Source of the DNA: Collinsella sp. An307
Lineage (GTDB): Bacteria; Actinomycetota; Coriobacteriia; Coriobacteriales; Coriobacteriaceae
Assembly: GCF_002161805.1 (NCBI RefSeq)
Contig: NZ_NFIP01000004.1
Location: 146,476-210,475, forward strand
DNA: 64,000 nucleotides
Direction: 5' to 3'
Below the pieces are notes generated by a model. The model ran no database searches. It had not been told where the DNA came from and saw only the letters and a program-made list of their open reading frames with translations. A program made the position numbers and the translations under genes. Below are positions 26,868 through 37,791 of this stretch, piece by piece. Numbering within the stretch: position 1 is the stretch's first letter; the number at the start of each line of letters is the position of its first letter.

Positions 26868-26967
26868 GCGAATCTCCTCGTATAGGGCCGCGTTGGCGGC
26901 GTTTTAGCTGTTGTGCTGGTGCATCGTACCACGAAGCGCCACCCTCCGGCAGCGCGCCCCGGCATCT

Positions 26968-29571
26968 CTACTCTTGATGGATGACGACTCCCGTACCAAA
27001 GACGTCGCCCAAAAGCTTCATGGCGTCCTCGGAGGTCTCGGGTACCTCCGCCGGAGGGGCGGCATGGTTGAAGACCGCTCGCGCGTCAAAGTCGGGCTGC
27101 GTGGGCGCGGCAGGCGCGGGAGGGACCGGAGCAGCGGGGGCCACCGGGGCAGCAGCCGGCGCGACGGCCGGCTCCGACGGGGCTGGCGCTGTTGCAGCAG
27201 CTGGCGCGGCGACAGGCGCGGCGGGCTCGGGAGCAGGCATATCGAAGGGAGGAAGGTCCTCGTCCTCTTCAAACCCAGCGATAAACGCGTCGTCGTAGGG
27301 GACGGCCTCGTCCTCCCATGCCCGCCGGTCCTCGTCAACCGTGGGCTCTGGGACGATCGTGGGGCCGCTCGTCTGGTCCGCCGCGGGTGCGGGAGCAGGG
27401 GTGTCGCCGCCGGCAAACGGCACAAACCCGGGAGACGTTGTCCGCGGGGCCGGCGCGGCCTTAGGCGAGGGCTGGGCTGCGGGAGCTGAAGAGGGAGCAG
27501 GCGCCTCGGGTGAGGGCGTCGACGCCGCCCCCGGCGCAGGCGTTGAGGAAACGGAAGGCGCCTCGGGCGTAGGAGCCGGAGAGCTAGTCGCCTCGGGAGC
27601 CGGTTCAGGGACGGCGGCAGCGGGCGCAGGCGCGGGGGCAGCGGCAACGGATGCGGAAGCAGCGGGCTCGGGCGCCGGAGCGACCGGTTTGGCAGAAACG
27701 GCAGGAGCGGAAGAGGCAGCCGGGGCAGGCGCGCTCGGGGCGTCGCCCATCACGTATACGACCTTGCGCGGGCCAAACACCGATGCCACGACAGGATGGA
27801 CGGCCGCCTCGGAGTCGGCCCGGCCGAGCATCTTGATAGCAAAGCCGGAGCCCGCCGGGAAGGCCACCGTGAGCACATCCCCATCGTCACTTTTAGCGCG
27901 TGAGCTCTGCAGGAGCGCTCCGCGCGAGGGCTGGGCGGCCGTAACACGGCGTACTACCTCGGCCCACCGACGCTGGAGCTCGCCAGCGTCCACCGCTGCG
28001 GCGGGAGCGGACGATGTATGCTCAGCAGCTACCGCGGGCGTGGGCGCTGAGGGTGCCGACGGCGCGAGAGCGGCGGGGACGGAAGGGGCCGGAGCAGCGG
28101 GGGCAACTGGGGCAGCAGCCGGCGCGACCGACGGCTCGGGCGCGGCGGGCGACGAAGCGGCCGGGGCCGCGGGAGCGGGCTGAGCCGAGGCGGTGGCAAC
28201 GGGTTTTGTCGGCGTCGCCGCGGGTTTTGCCGGAGCCGCCACGGGAGGCTTTACCTGGGGCATCGTCTGCGGCTTGGCCTGGGGCATCGCCGGGGGCTTT
28301 GCCTGAACGTTTTCCTGCGGATCTGGGTGGGCCTTTGCTTGCGCCCGACCCATCATTGCCACCGCAGCGCCGGCATCGAGCGGCGCCGACGGGACGCCGG
28401 CGGCAAGCTGCGCCTCGATACGGTCAAGACGATCGGCAAGGGCCTCGAGCGTAAGATCGGACTCCGGCCGCGCAAGACGGGTGAGCGCGATCTCGAGCAC
28501 CAGGCGCGTGTCGGCAGCCGAGCGCATCTCGAGCGCCGCGTCATCGAGCACGGTCAGAGTGCGCGCCAGGCGGTCCGGCCCCTCAAAAAGCGCCGCCTCG
28601 TCTGATAGCGCCGCAATCTCCTCGGGCGTTGCGTCTACCACCTCGCGGCGCGCCCCGGCAACACGCACCATATACACGTCGCGCAGATGCGCAATCAGAT
28701 CGCGCGTGAGCTCCATGAGGTCGCCGCCCTCATCCACTTGCTCGCGCACGAGGGCAAAAAGCGTTGCCACATCGCGGGCGGCAATGGCGCGGGCAAACTC
28801 GGCGAGCACCGACCCTGCCACCTCGCCTAAAAGCGAGCGCGCATCGTCAATGGTCACCGAGCCGTTACCAAAAACCGACAGCTGCTCAAGCGTCGACAAG
28901 GCGTCGCGCATGCCGCCGCGGGCGTGTTTGGCAACCACCTCGAGCGCCTCGGCGTCGTAGGCAAACCCCTCCTGCTCGCAGATGTACGAGAGCCGGCCCA
29001 CAATGTCCTCGTTGGAGATGCGGTGGAAATCAAAGCGCTGGCAACGCGAGAGAATCGTCTCGGGAATCTTCTGCGGGTCGGTCGTGCACATGACAAACAC
29101 CACGTGCGAGGGCGGCTCCTCAAGCGTCTTCAACAGCGCATTGAAGGCGGCCACGGTGAGCATGTGGACCTCGTCGATGATGTAGACCTTGTAGGCGCCG
29201 CGCACCGGTGCGAAGTTGACCGAGCCGATGATCTCCTCGCGGACGTTATCGACACCGGTGCGGCTCGCCGCGTCGAGCTCGTAGACGTCTGGGTGCGTTC
29301 CCTCGGCAATCTGCTCGCACTCCGGGCAGGTCCCATCGGGCATGCAGCCGCTCGCCCCCTGCTCGCGCGCGGCAGCGGCCTTCTGGCAGAGCAGGGCCTT
29401 GGCGAGAATGCGCGCCATCGTGGTCTTGCCCGTACCGCGCGGGCCGCAGAACAGGTAGGCATGGGAGAGGCGACCCTCGGTCACCGCATGCTCGAGGGTG
29501 GAGACGATATGCTGCTGACCGACGACGCTCTCAAAGGTGAGCGGGCGGTATTTCCTATAGAGCGACTCCAT
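26968..29571 (-). CDS. dnaX: DNA polymerase III subunit gamma/tau
   Basis: 867 residues. The AAA+ domain has Walker A GPRGTGKTT, a zinc finger (CMPDGTCPEC), Walker B IIDEVHM and the sensor SRCQRFDF. Domain III ends near residue 365. Two long Ala/Pro-rich linkers (about 400-510 and 620-780) surround a folded segment with ELQRRWAEVVRRV that resembles the tau C-terminal region. The linkers contain near-identical DNA segments around 27120-27165 and 28090-28135, a sign of internal duplication. It loads sliding clamps in the replisome. Confidence 0.96.
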   Translation of the reverse strand: MESLYRKYRPLTFESVVGQQHIVSTLEHAVTEGRLSHAYLFCGPRGTGKTTMARILAKALLCQKAAAAREQGASGCMPDGTCPECEQIAEGTHPDVYELDAASRTGVDNVREEIIGSVNFAPVRGAYKVYIIDEVHMLTVAAFNALLKTLEEPPSHVVFVMCTTDPQKIPETILSRCQRFDFHRISNEDIVGRLSYICEQEGFAYDAEALEVVAKHARGGMRDALSTLEQLSVFGNGSVTIDDARSLLGEVAGSVLAEFARAIAARDVATLFALVREQVDEGGDLMELTRDLIAHLRDVYMVRVAGARREVVDATPEEIAALSDEAALFEGPDRLARTLTVLDDAALEMRSAADTRLVLEIALTRLARPESDLTLEALADRLDRIEAQLAAGVPSAPLDAGAAVAMMGRAQAKAHPDPQENVQAKPPAMPQAKPQTMPQVKPPVAAPAKPAATPTKPVATASAQPAPAAPAASSPAAPEPSVAPAAAPVAPAAPAPSVPAALAPSAPSAPTPAVAAEHTSSAPAAAVDAGELQRRWAEVVRRVTAAQPSRGALLQSSRAKSDDGDVLTVAFPAGSGFAIKMLGRADSEAAVHPVVASVFGPRKVVYVMGDAPSAPAPAASSAPAVSAKPVAPAPEPAASASVAAAPAPAPAAAVPEPAPEATSSPAPTPEAPSVSSTPAPGAASTPSPEAPAPSSAPAAQPSPKAAPAPRTTSPGFVPFAGGDTPAPAPAADQTSGPTIVPEPTVDEDRRAWEDEAVPYDDAFIAGFEEDEDLPPFDMPAPEPAAPVAAPAAATAPAPSEPAVAPAAAPVAPAAPVPPAPAAPTQPDFDARAVFNHAAPPAEVPETSEDAMKLLGDVFGTGVVIHQE

Positions 29572-29622
29572 AAACGGTCTCCTTCAGCGTCAAAACGATC
29601 ACGCAAGCGTAAGCGCGCGAGG

Positions 29623-29817
29623 CTACAGGCCCCGGGCGTCGAGCCTTCGGTCAATGTCCTTTAGGGTGATGCGCGTGGCAAACAGCTGGCGGTACGTCGC
29701 GGTCTTCACCTTGTTCTCGGACCGGAGCTCCTCCATACGCGCGGAGACGTCGGCAAGTTCTGCGCGGACCTCCGCGGTAAAGGCGTCGTAGGCGCCGAGG
29801 CGCTCAGCTGCATCCAT
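29623..29817 (-). CDS. Small conserved-looking helical protein
   Basis: 64 residues with GAGGGG upstream of the ATG. The sequence is charged and helix-prone (AEVRAELADVSARMEEL), suggesting a short coiled coil, and ends in TLKDIDRRLDARGL. It lies 51 bp upstream of dnaX on the same strand. Family not recognised. Confidence 0.6.
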   Translation of the reverse strand: MDAAERLGAYDAFTAEVRAELADVSARMEELRSENKVKTATYRQLFATRITLKDIDRRLDARGL

Positions 29818-29967
29818 AACTCATCCCCTCACTCGGACCCGCCATGCGGGAAATGGTCCCTTCATCATACCCGCCCGCACGGACAGCGCACCGGGCAAGA
29901 TCGCGCAGCGTGGTATCATGACAGAAAACCATGGCCCATACGCACCCCAAACGCACCAGGAACCGCC

Positions 29968-31884
29968 ATGCCGCTCTTTTCGCCACATAACGTGCCGCAT
30001 ACCCGGCCGCCCGAGCCGCCCGTACTAGGCAGGCGCGGGTCGCGCCCCCTAGACGCCGCCAGCCCCGCCCCGCAGGCGCCCGAGGCCGGCGCCGCCGCGA
30101 CGGCCCTCCTTAAGCGCTACCGCCCGCTCGAAACCCGCGGTGGCGGCACCTTTGGCACGGTTGAGATCTGCCTCGACACGCGCCTGCAGCGCCGTGTGGC
30201 CATCAAGCGCATGCCGCTCGCCGGCACCGACGCCGCCGCAGACGGCGCCCCCGCCGAGACGCACGCCACCGCGCTCGCCGAGGCGCGTACCGCCAGCATG
30301 CTGAGCGACGCACACATCGTCTCGGTCATCGACTTCACCTACGACCAGGGCTATGCCTACCTCGTTATGGAATACGTCGACGGCATGTCCCTCGAGGAGT
30401 TCCTCGCGGGGGTCGACGGGCATTCGCTCACTTACGACGAGGCGGCCGCCGTGACAGACGCGCTCATTCAGGCGCTTGCGCATGCGCACGAAAACGGCGT
30501 GCTGCACCTCGACGTCAAGCCTGCAAATGTGCTCATCGACCGCAGCGGCAACGTCAAGCTCGCTGACTTTGGTATGGCAACGCTTTCCCGCGCAGCGGGC
30601 TTTGGTGACGCGCGCGGCGGCACTATCGGCTACATGCCTCCCGAGCAGCTCATCGGCGCCGCCGTTGACGAACGGGCGGACATCTTCGCGCTCGCCGCCG
30701 TACTGTACGAGGCCCTTTGCGCCGAGGCACCCTTCCGTGCAGAGACGCCCGCCGCCTCCATCGAGCTCATCCGCGAAGGGGCGACCGACCCCATCGAGTA
30801 TCTGCCCGATCTGCCCGAGCTTGCCGCCGACGCCCTGCTCGCTGCGCTCTCCTCCGCCCCGGAGGACCGGCCGGCAAGCGTCGAGGAGTTTGGTGAGCGC
30901 TTCCTTGCGGGCCTTGGCAACGCACGCGCGGGCAAGCGCAGCCTCGCGCACATCATCGCCGAGCTCACCTCAGACGAGGAGGAGGCCGCCGATGCGCTGG
31001 CGGAGGGCGAGGCACGGCCCGAGATCCCCCTCGACCCCGAGAAGGGCTGGCTCGGCAGCCGCACACCGCGGGCACGGGCGCTCGTCGCGGGCGGCATAGC
31101 GGGCTTCTCCGTCGCCATCGCCTCGGTGCAGGTGCTCGCCATGCTCGGGTTTGCCAATCCGCTGGCGGGTCTTGTCATCGCCTTCGCTACGGGCGGGGCC
31201 GCCTTCGTGGCGCCGCAGCTCGGCAGTGCGCTTATCGCCACCGGCTTCATTGTCGCCATCGCCCAGCAGACCGAGGCGTTTCCCCTCCTGCCCGTCGCCG
31301 TTGTCCTCATCGCCCTTACCGTTAGCTGGTGGTATGTCTGGGGCAGGGCGAGCTCCGGGGCATCGGCCGCCTTTGTCGCCCTTATTGCCGCAGGTGCCCT
31401 CACGGGCAACCCGTGCCTATTGGCGGGACCGATCGCTGTCTTTGCCGGCTACCTCGCTGACCCGGTGTGTGCCGCGTCTACCACGGCGATTGGCACCATC
31501 GTCTCTGCCCTCTTTACCGCCGCGATCGCAACGGGAGGCGTACTCGGAGCGGGCGAGGCGCTTGCCGCCTTTGCCGATTTCCACGTCATCGCGGGCATCG
31601 CGCTTGCCGTGGCAACGGCCGCCGCCGTCTCCGCGCTCTGCGGCATCTTTTGGGATCGCTACCAAGGCGGCGGGGGCAAAGGGGCGCTCGCAGGCGCCTA
31701 TGCATGCGCGGGATTTATGGTGGTTTTGCAACTCTGCCTTGCAAACCCTGTGGAAAATGCCAGCTCGCAGACCCTGCCCTTTGCCGTCGCTTTAGCTGTA
31801 GGGGCCCTATCCTCTATAATCTTGTTCATCTGTATCTATCTCTTGGGTTATCGAAAAGAATCGGCGGAGGGTGATCGTCCGTGA
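29968..31884 (+). CDS. Serine/threonine protein kinase with C-terminal membrane domain
   Basis: 638 residues. The kinase domain spans about 45-310, with GGGTFGTVEI, VAIKRMP, HLDVKPANVL (Leu in place of the usual Arg of HRD) and DFGMAT. APE-like PPEQL follows. Residues about 355-630 are hydrophobic, with eight or more membrane segments. It opens an operon with two FHA proteins, a PP2C phosphatase and a RodA-PBP fusion. The following fhaA gene starts inside its stop codon. It lacks the extracellular PASTA domains of the second kinase at 37886, so it probably senses something else. Confidence 0.88.
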   Translation: MPLFSPHNVPHTRPPEPPVLGRRGSRPLDAASPAPQAPEAGAAATALLKRYRPLETRGGGTFGTVEICLDTRLQRRVAIKRMPLAGTDAAADGAPAETHATALAEARTASMLSDAHIVSVIDFTYDQGYAYLVMEYVDGMSLEEFLAGVDGHSLTYDEAAAVTDALIQALAHAHENGVLHLDVKPANVLIDRSGNVKLADFGMATLSRAAGFGDARGGTIGYMPPEQLIGAAVDERADIFALAAVLYEALCAEAPFRAETPAASIELIREGATDPIEYLPDLPELAADALLAALSSAPEDRPASVEEFGERFLAGLGNARAGKRSLAHIIAELTSDEEEAADALAEGEARPEIPLDPEKGWLGSRTPRARALVAGGIAGFSVAIASVQVLAMLGFANPLAGLVIAFATGGAAFVAPQLGSALIATGFIVAIAQQTEAFPLLPVAVVLIALTVSWWYVWGRASSGASAAFVALIAAGALTGNPCLLAGPIAVFAGYLADPVCAASTTAIGTIVSALFTAAIATGGVLGAGEALAAFADFHVIAGIALAVATAAAVSALCGIFWDRYQGGGGKGALAGAYACAGFMVVLQLCLANPVENASSQTLPFAVALAVGALSSIILFICIYLLGYRKESAEGDRP

Positions 31885-32981
31885 ACTTCCTGAACATCTT
31901 CGAGGACCACGTGGCGGGCATCTTTGGAGCCAGCCGGGCGCCGTTCTCCTTCAAGAAGCTCGCCAAGCAGGCGGTGCGCGAGATGGAGGACCAAACGCTT
32001 GTCATCAACGGCGTCAACACCGCGCCGGCGCTCTACACCATCCTCATCGCCAACGACGACGATCCCCTCATGGCTCCCTACTACCCGCAACTCACGCGTG
32101 AGGTCGCTGAGTTTGTCAAGGCTCACGCCGAGAAGCGCAAGTACGTCTTTGTGGGCGAGCCACTCGTTCGCTTCATGATCGATCCGCAGCTCCGTGGCGG
32201 CAAGTTCTCCGTCTTTGCCGAGAACATCGACGCCCCCACGCTCGGCCGCCTCTACGAGGAGGAGCGCGCCTACCAGCAGGGCCTCTCGCAGAGCCTCACT
32301 GGCCCTGCCGCCCCGCGCGACGTTGCGCCGGAGCCCGAGCCCGCCCCCGCACCCAAGCCCACGCCGCGCCGTCGCCGCGATGCCGCAAGCGCGCCCGCAC
32401 CTGCGCCTGCGCCCGCAAAGCGTGAGCGCGCAAGCGCCCCCGCTGTCCCCCACATCCCCGATGTCGCCGCGCCCGTCGCTGCTGCCGCGGCAGGTGCCGC
32501 CGTGGGCGCCGCCGCCTCTGCAGCCGCACGCGACCCCTTTGCTCCGCTCGCCGACGCCGCCGCGCCCATCCCGGTGCCGCAGACGGTCACCCGCGCCCAG
32601 ATGGAGGGCATGGGCGGTGCTGCCGCAACGGGCGGTGCACGCGTAGGCGCGAGTATCGCCAACAACATGGTCGGCTCGCGCGCGCAGGTTGCGCTCCCGC
32701 CGCTCGCCCAGCTCATCGACGTGGTCACCGGCGACGTCTACGAGGTCACCGGCCAGCAGTGCGTCATCGGGCGCGAGCGCGCCGCCACCGACGTGACGCT
32801 GCGCGACCCCAACGTGAGCCGCCGTCACGCCCAGCTCACCTACACCGGCCAGGACTGGTCGATCGAGGACCTCAACTCCACCAACGGCACCCTCGTCAAC
32901 AACCGCCGCATCACTCGCTGCCCCCTGCGCGACGGCGACCTGGTGACGTTTGGTCTGTCGACCTTCGAGTTCAGGGGCTGA
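31881..32981 (+). CDS. FHA domain protein with DUF3662 N-terminus (FhaA-like)
   Basis: 366 residues from GTG 31881, which overlaps the kinase stop by 4 bp. Residues 1-125 are the DUF3662/FhaA N-terminal domain (MNFLNIFEDHVAGIFGASRA). Residues about 135-265 are an Ala/Pro-rich linker. The FHA domain covers about 275-366, with GRERAATDVTLRD, NVSRRHAQL and DLNSTNGTLVNN. FHA domains bind phosphothreonine, so it is a likely target or adaptor of the two kinases, as FhaA is in mycobacteria. Confidence 0.92.
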   Translation: MNFLNIFEDHVAGIFGASRAPFSFKKLAKQAVREMEDQTLVINGVNTAPALYTILIANDDDPLMAPYYPQLTREVAEFVKAHAEKRKYVFVGEPLVRFMIDPQLRGGKFSVFAENIDAPTLGRLYEEERAYQQGLSQSLTGPAAPRDVAPEPEPAPAPKPTPRRRRDAASAPAPAPAPAKRERASAPAVPHIPDVAAPVAAAAAGAAVGAAASAAARDPFAPLADAAAPIPVPQTVTRAQMEGMGGAAATGGARVGASIANNMVGSRAQVALPPLAQLIDVVTGDVYEVTGQQCVIGRERAATDVTLRDPNVSRRHAQLTYTGQDWSIEDLNSTNGTLVNNRRITRCPLRDGDLVTFGLSTFEFRG

Positions 32982-32987
32982 TGACAC

Positions 32988-33401
32988 GTGATCGATATCA
33001 TCCTGTTCATCGGGCGCATCGTTCTCGTTGCGATCCTCTACATTTTCCTGTTCGCCGTCATGAAGACCGGCGTGGGGCTCGTGCGCGGCCAGCGTCGCGA
33101 CTCCGCCATCTGGACCATCGACGTCGACAAGGGCCCCCGCGGTATCCGCGGCATCCACGTCGACATGCTCGGCCCCGTGATCGTGGGCCGCTCGCCGTCG
33201 TCTGACATCTGCATCAACGAGCCCTTTGTCTCGGCCTCCCATGCGCGCTTCTCGCTGCAGGGCCCGGCCCTCATCATCGAGGATCTCAACTCGCTTAACG
33301 GAACGCTCGTCAACGGGCGCGCACTCACCGAACCCGCCACCCTGCGCGAGGGTGACGAGGTGCAGATCGGTGACGTCGTCATGAAAGTGAATCGCCGATG
33401 A
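32988..33401 (+). CDS. Membrane-anchored FHA domain protein (FhaB-like)
   Basis: 137 residues from GTG 32988. Residues 1-28 are one membrane segment (IILFIGRIVLVAILYIFLF). The FHA domain spans about 55-135 with VGRSPSSDICINEPFVSASHARF and NSLNGTLVNGR. It overlaps the phosphatase start by 4 bp. FhaB-type proteins connect PASTA kinases with cell-wall and division proteins. Confidence 0.9.
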   Translation: MIDIILFIGRIVLVAILYIFLFAVMKTGVGLVRGQRRDSAIWTIDVDKGPRGIRGIHVDMLGPVIVGRSPSSDICINEPFVSASHARFSLQGPALIIEDLNSLNGTLVNGRALTEPATLREGDEVQIGDVVMKVNRR

Positions 33402-34882
33402 CCGACGAGGTTCTCCATAACGTCGAGCATCCGCACGACGGCCTAGACGGCGCTCCCATCGGTGCCCACAGCGCACCGGCGGCGCCCGTCGATGCTGCCG
33501 AGGCCGAGCTCGAGGCCACCCAAGAGGCCCCGAGCGACACCGAGGGCGCCACCACCTCTCCGGCAACCACCGCCGAGATCGACCTCGAAGAGGTCGAGGC
33601 GCGTCTCTCGGACCCCGGCTCCACCCAGAGCTTCCAGGCAATCCCCGAGGAGCGCATCGACACCGACTCCACCTACGACGCCGGCACCACCGCAAACCTC
33701 ATGTGGGGCGCCCGATCCGACGTGGGCTGCGTGCGCACGCATAACGAGGACTCCTACCTCGTGCAGTCCCCGCTTTTCTGCGTCTCAGACGGCATGGGCG
33801 GTCACGCCGCGGGCGAGGTTGCCTCATCCATTGCGGTCGAGACCATCGCCAAGCATGCGCCCACCGCAGCCGACCCCACGCTGCTTGCCCGCGCGGTCGA
33901 GAGCGCCAACACCGCCATCATCGAGGCGGCGGCAGAGGGCGTGGGCCGTCCCGGCATGGGCTGCACCGCCACGGTCGCCTACATCGAGGGCACGCAGCTC
34001 GCCATCGCGCACGTGGGCGACTCGCGCGCCTACCTTGTGCACGAGGGGACGCTCATCCGCGTCACGCGCGACCATTCTTATGTGGAGGAGCTCGTCGACG
34101 CCGGCGAGATCACGGCAGACGAGGCCCGCGTGCACCCCAACCGCTCGGTCATCACGCGCGCGCTCGGTTCCGACCCGGCAATGTATGCGGACCATTTCCA
34201 GCTGAACATCGAGGAGGGCGACCGCCTCATCCTCTGCTCAGACGGTCTTTCGTCAATGATTTCCGACGGCGAGATCGAGACCATCGCCAACCAGTCTCCC
34301 ACCGCGCAGATCTGCGTCGACAACCTCGTTGACGCGGCGCTTGCCGCCGGTGGGTCCGACAACGTCACCGTTCTCGTGGTGGACGTGGTGGACGATGGAC
34401 GCGTGCGCGAGGCCATGCGCCGTCGTAAGCGCAACGTGCTCATTGCCGTCGCCGCCGTGCTCGTGGCACTCGCCATCGCGGGCTTTGCCCTCTTCAACAC
34501 GGTATCCAACTCGGTCTACCTTGGTATCGACGACGGGCACGTCGCCATCTTCCGCGGTGTGCCGGGATCGTTCATGGGCATGCCCTTAAGCCACCTTGAA
34601 GACGATTCCGAGATTGAGGTCATCGACCTTCCCGAGGACACGCAGCGCCGTCTGACAGAGGGCATCTCGCAAAAGTCCGTTGAAGACGCGCGCAACGTCC
34701 TCAACGAGTACCGTCGCCAGATCTTTGCCGAGCAGACGCAGCGGGCAGAAGCGGCGCGCGCGGCAGAAGCCGGAGCCGCCGAATCCGAGGCAGGCGTGGG
34801 CGATGCAGGAGATGCCAGCGCCGAGACGCTAGCCGATACCGTAGCCCCAACCAACACAAACCAGGAAGGAGGCACCCAGTGA
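33398..34882 (+). CDS. PP2C-family protein phosphatase (PstP-like)
   Basis: 494 residues. An acidic N-terminal stretch of about 100 residues precedes the PP2C domain ([58 protein letters not shown]), whose Asp residues bind the two metals. A membrane segment lies near residues 347-370, followed by an extracellular tail of about 120 residues. It reverses Ser/Thr phosphorylation by the flanking kinases. The long acidic N-terminus is unusual compared with plain PstP. Confidence 0.93.
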   Translation: MTDEVLHNVEHPHDGLDGAPIGAHSAPAAPVDAAEAELEATQEAPSDTEGATTSPATTAEIDLEEVEARLSDPGSTQSFQAIPEERIDTDSTYDAGTTANLMWGARSDVGCVRTHNEDSYLVQSPLFCVSDGMGGHAAGEVASSIAVETIAKHAPTAADPTLLARAVESANTAIIEAAAEGVGRPGMGCTATVAYIEGTQLAIAHVGDSRAYLVHEGTLIRVTRDHSYVEELVDAGEITADEARVHPNRSVITRALGSDPAMYADHFQLNIEEGDRLILCSDGLSSMISDGEIETIANQSPTAQICVDNLVDAALAAGGSDNVTVLVVDVVDDGRVREAMRRRKRNVLIAVAAVLVALAIAGFALFNTVSNSVYLGIDDGHVAIFRGVPGSFMGMPLSHLEDDSEIEVIDLPEDTQRRLTEGISQKSVEDARNVLNEYRRQIFAEQTQRAEAARAAEAGAAESEAGVGDAGDASAETLADTVAPTNTNQEGGTQ

Positions 34883-37791
34883 GCCGCCGTACCACCGAGC
34901 TTCTGCTTCTTATCGCCTCCGCGTTCCCGGTGACGCTCCTCTACGCGCTTTACGTGGCGACCACGGGCGCCGCCCTCTCCTTCACCACGCTCGCGGTGCC
35001 GCTGGGCCTTTTCGCGGCGTTTGCCGCCGCGCACATCGCGGTGCGCGCGCTCGCCCCCGGAGCGGACCCGGCGATTCTACCCATTGTCTTTGTGCTCTCG
35101 GGTGTGGGCATCACCTTCGTGACGCGTCTTGCCCCCGACCTCGCCATGAACCAGCTCATATACCTTTTCATATCCATCGCACTCATGGTGGCAACGCTTG
35201 CCGGGGTGAAGAACCTCGACATTGTCGCGCGCTACAAGTACACCTTTGGCATCATCGGCATCGTGTTGCTCATCCTCCCCATCTTTGTGGGCGAGTCACG
35301 CGGCGGCTCCAAGCTCTGGATCAACTTCTTTAACCTCTTCACCATCCAGCCCGGCGAGTTCGCCAAGGTCTTCATCGTGCTCTTCCTCGCCGGTTACTTG
35401 GCCGAGAACCGCGAGCTGCTCGCCGCCTCCAACCGCACCATCCTCGGGCTCAAGGTCCCCCGCCTGCGCCTTCTGGCGCCGCTTTTTGTGGTGTGGGGCG
35501 TGTGCCTGCTCATCGTTGTTTTTGAGCGTGACCTCGGCAGCGCCCTTCTGTTCTACACGCTCTTCCTCATCATGCTCTATGTAGCAACGGGGCGCGTCTC
35601 CTACGTCATCATCGGCATCTTGCTTCTGGTGATCGGCGGTGCGGGCGCCTACATGCTCATGGGCCACATCCGCACGCGCTTTGCCATCTGGCTCAACCCC
35701 TTTGAGGACACCAGCGGCAGCGGCTTCCAGCTCGTGCAGTCGCTCTACTCGCTTGCCGACGGCGGTCTGGTGGGAACGGGCATCGGCCGCGGCATGGCGA
35801 CCAAGATCCCCGTTGTAGAGAGCGACTTTATCTTCTCGGCCATCGCCGAGGAGATGGGCCTTCTGGGCAGCTCCGCCATCCTCATCCTCTTCATGCTCTT
35901 TGCCGTGCGCGGCCTCACCACCGCGGCGCGCGCCAAGAGCGACCTCGCCGCGTTCTCGGCCACTGGTCTTACCGCGGCCATCTCGTTCCAGGCGTTTCTT
36001 ATCGTGGGCGGCGTGACCCGTCTCATCCCGCTCACCGGCGTGACCCTGCCGTTCATGAGCCAGGGCGGCTCCTCGCTGTTGGCGAGCTTTATCATCGTCG
36101 GCTTCTTGCTGCGTGCAGGTGACGAGGCAACCGGGCGCGAGGTAGCACTCACCGGCACCGGCGTCATGGAGTCGCTGCCCGGCCTCGAAGGGGCCCGCGC
36201 CCAGGCGGATAACGGTGTCACCGGCGTCAGCAAGGCCGGCACGCGCATCTTCTCGCGCACCTCCACCGGCGCCCACGCAAGCGCCGCGCACGCGCGCCCC
36301 GGCTCGCGCATGCGCCGCCGTCTCTTTGACACGCCCGAATCCGGCGTGCTCGGCCGCGTGGCCCTTGCCAACCGCCTCACACGCACGGTCTTTTTGTTCA
36401 CGGCGCTCTTTGCCGTGCTTATTGGCAACCTCACCTACATCCAGGTCATCAAGGCGGACGAGTATCGCGACCTGCCGACCAACAACCACACCATCCAGCG
36501 CCAGGCCTACATCCATCGCGGCTCGATCATCACCTCGGACGGCACCACGCTCGCCGAGTCCATCCGCCAAGAGGACGGCACCTACGTGCGCTCCTACCCC
36601 AACGGCAACCTGGCTGCGCACACGGTGGGCTACTACTCCCAGCAGTACGGCTCCACCGGCATCGAGAACACCATGAACGACACCCTGACCGGCTCTGAGG
36701 ACTACTCGAGCTGGGAGAACGCCATCGAGTCGCTCGCGGGCATCACGCAGCCGGGCAACACGGTCCAGCTCACCATCGACTCGCGCATCCAGATGGTTGC
36801 TGAGGAGGCGCTCGAGAGCCGTGGTCTCGAAGGCGCCATCGTGGTCATGAATCCGAGCACGGGCGCGGTCCTCGCCAAGGCAAGCTCGCCTTCGTACGAC
36901 AACACCAACCCCGAGGGGGCCATCACCGGCGCCGATACCAGCGCCTCGCTCTACGACCGCGCGACCCAGGCGCTCTACACGCCCGGCTCCACCTTTAAGG
37001 CTGTGACCCTCTCCGCCGCGCTCGAGACGGGCACCGCCACGCTCTCGAGTCGCTACGCTGCGCCTGCCGAGATGGAGATCGGCGGCGCACCCGTCACCAA
37101 TGCTGATGATATTGGCTACGGTACCATCACGCTCCAGCGCGCCTTTGCGGTTTCCTCCAACGTCGCCTTTGGCCAGCTTGCCAACGACATTGGCGCCGAC
37201 GCCCTCGTGGCGCAGGCCAACGCCTATGGATTTGGCCAGTCGCTTGGCCAAGACTTCTCGACCACGCCCTCGATCATGCCCGATCCGAGCGTGATGACCG
37301 AGTGGGAGCTCGCCTGGGCGGGCGCCGGCCAGCCCGTCGGCCAGGGGCACGAGCCTGGCCCGCAGGTGACGTGCATGCAAAACGCCGTCATTGTCTCGGC
37401 CATCGCCAACGGCGGCATCGCCATGAACCCCTATGTCGTGGGGCAGATTCTCGCACCCGACGGCACGGTCATCAGCACCACGCAACCCCGCTCGCTCGGC
37501 CAAGCCGTGAGCGCCGGCACCGCCGAGCAGGTCCGCGAGGCCATGCTCGACGTGGTGGAGTCCGGCACCGGCTACGAGGCGGGCGTCCGCGGTGTCAAGG
37601 TCGCCGGCAAGACCGGTACGGGCGAGACCTCCAAGGAGAACGCCAACTCGACCTTTATTGGGTTTGCACCGTACGACTCACCCACGGTGGCGATCTCGGT
37701 CGTCATCGAGCGCTACTACGACCACGAGATCTCGGCGGCGTCCGTCGCAGGCGAGGTTCTCGCCCGGACGCTCAGCATCATGGGGGCGTAG
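34879..37791 (+). CDS. RodA/FtsW glycosyltransferase fused to a class B penicillin-binding protein
   Basis: 970 residues from GTG 34879, overlapping the phosphatase stop by 4 bp. Residues 1-415 are a SEDS protein with about ten membrane segments ([54 protein letters not shown]). A basic Ser/Ala-rich linker follows. A further membrane segment near 500 leads into the transpeptidase: STFK with Ser704, SSN at 759-761 and KTGTG from Lys911. SEDS polymerases normally work as pairs with a separate class B PBP; here polymerase and crosslinker are one chain. Both catalytic halves look intact. Confidence 0.93.
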   Translation: MSRRTTELLLLIASAFPVTLLYALYVATTGAALSFTTLAVPLGLFAAFAAAHIAVRALAPGADPAILPIVFVLSGVGITFVTRLAPDLAMNQLIYLFISIALMVATLAGVKNLDIVARYKYTFGIIGIVLLILPIFVGESRGGSKLWINFFNLFTIQPGEFAKVFIVLFLAGYLAENRELLAASNRTILGLKVPRLRLLAPLFVVWGVCLLIVVFERDLGSALLFYTLFLIMLYVATGRVSYVIIGILLLVIGGAGAYMLMGHIRTRFAIWLNPFEDTSGSGFQLVQSLYSLADGGLVGTGIGRGMATKIPVVESDFIFSAIAEEMGLLGSSAILILFMLFAVRGLTTAARAKSDLAAFSATGLTAAISFQAFLIVGGVTRLIPLTGVTLPFMSQGGSSLLASFIIVGFLLRAGDEATGREVALTGTGVMESLPGLEGARAQADNGVTGVSKAGTRIFSRTSTGAHASAAHARPGSRMRRRLFDTPESGVLGRVALANRLTRTVFLFTALFAVLIGNLTYIQVIKADEYRDLPTNNHTIQRQAYIHRGSIITSDGTTLAESIRQEDGTYVRSYPNGNLAAHTVGYYSQQYGSTGIENTMNDTLTGSEDYSSWENAIESLAGITQPGNTVQLTIDSRIQMVAEEALESRGLEGAIVVMNPSTGAVLAKASSPSYDNTNPEGAITGADTSASLYDRATQALYTPGSTFKAVTLSAALETGTATLSSRYAAPAEMEIGGAPVTNADDIGYGTITLQRAFAVSSNVAFGQLANDIGADALVAQANAYGFGQSLGQDFSTTPSIMPDPSVMTEWELAWAGAGQPVGQGHEPGPQVTCMQNAVIVSAIANGGIAMNPYVVGQILAPDGTVISTTQPRSLGQAVSAGTAEQVREAMLDVVESGTGYEAGVRGVKVAGKTGTGETSKENANSTFIGFAPYDSPTVAISVVIERYYDHEISAASVAGEVLARTLSIMGA

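Noticed and set aside
29572..29622. Signal recognition particle RNA next to dnaX
   Set aside because: No SRP-type GGAA tetraloop hairpin is visible here.
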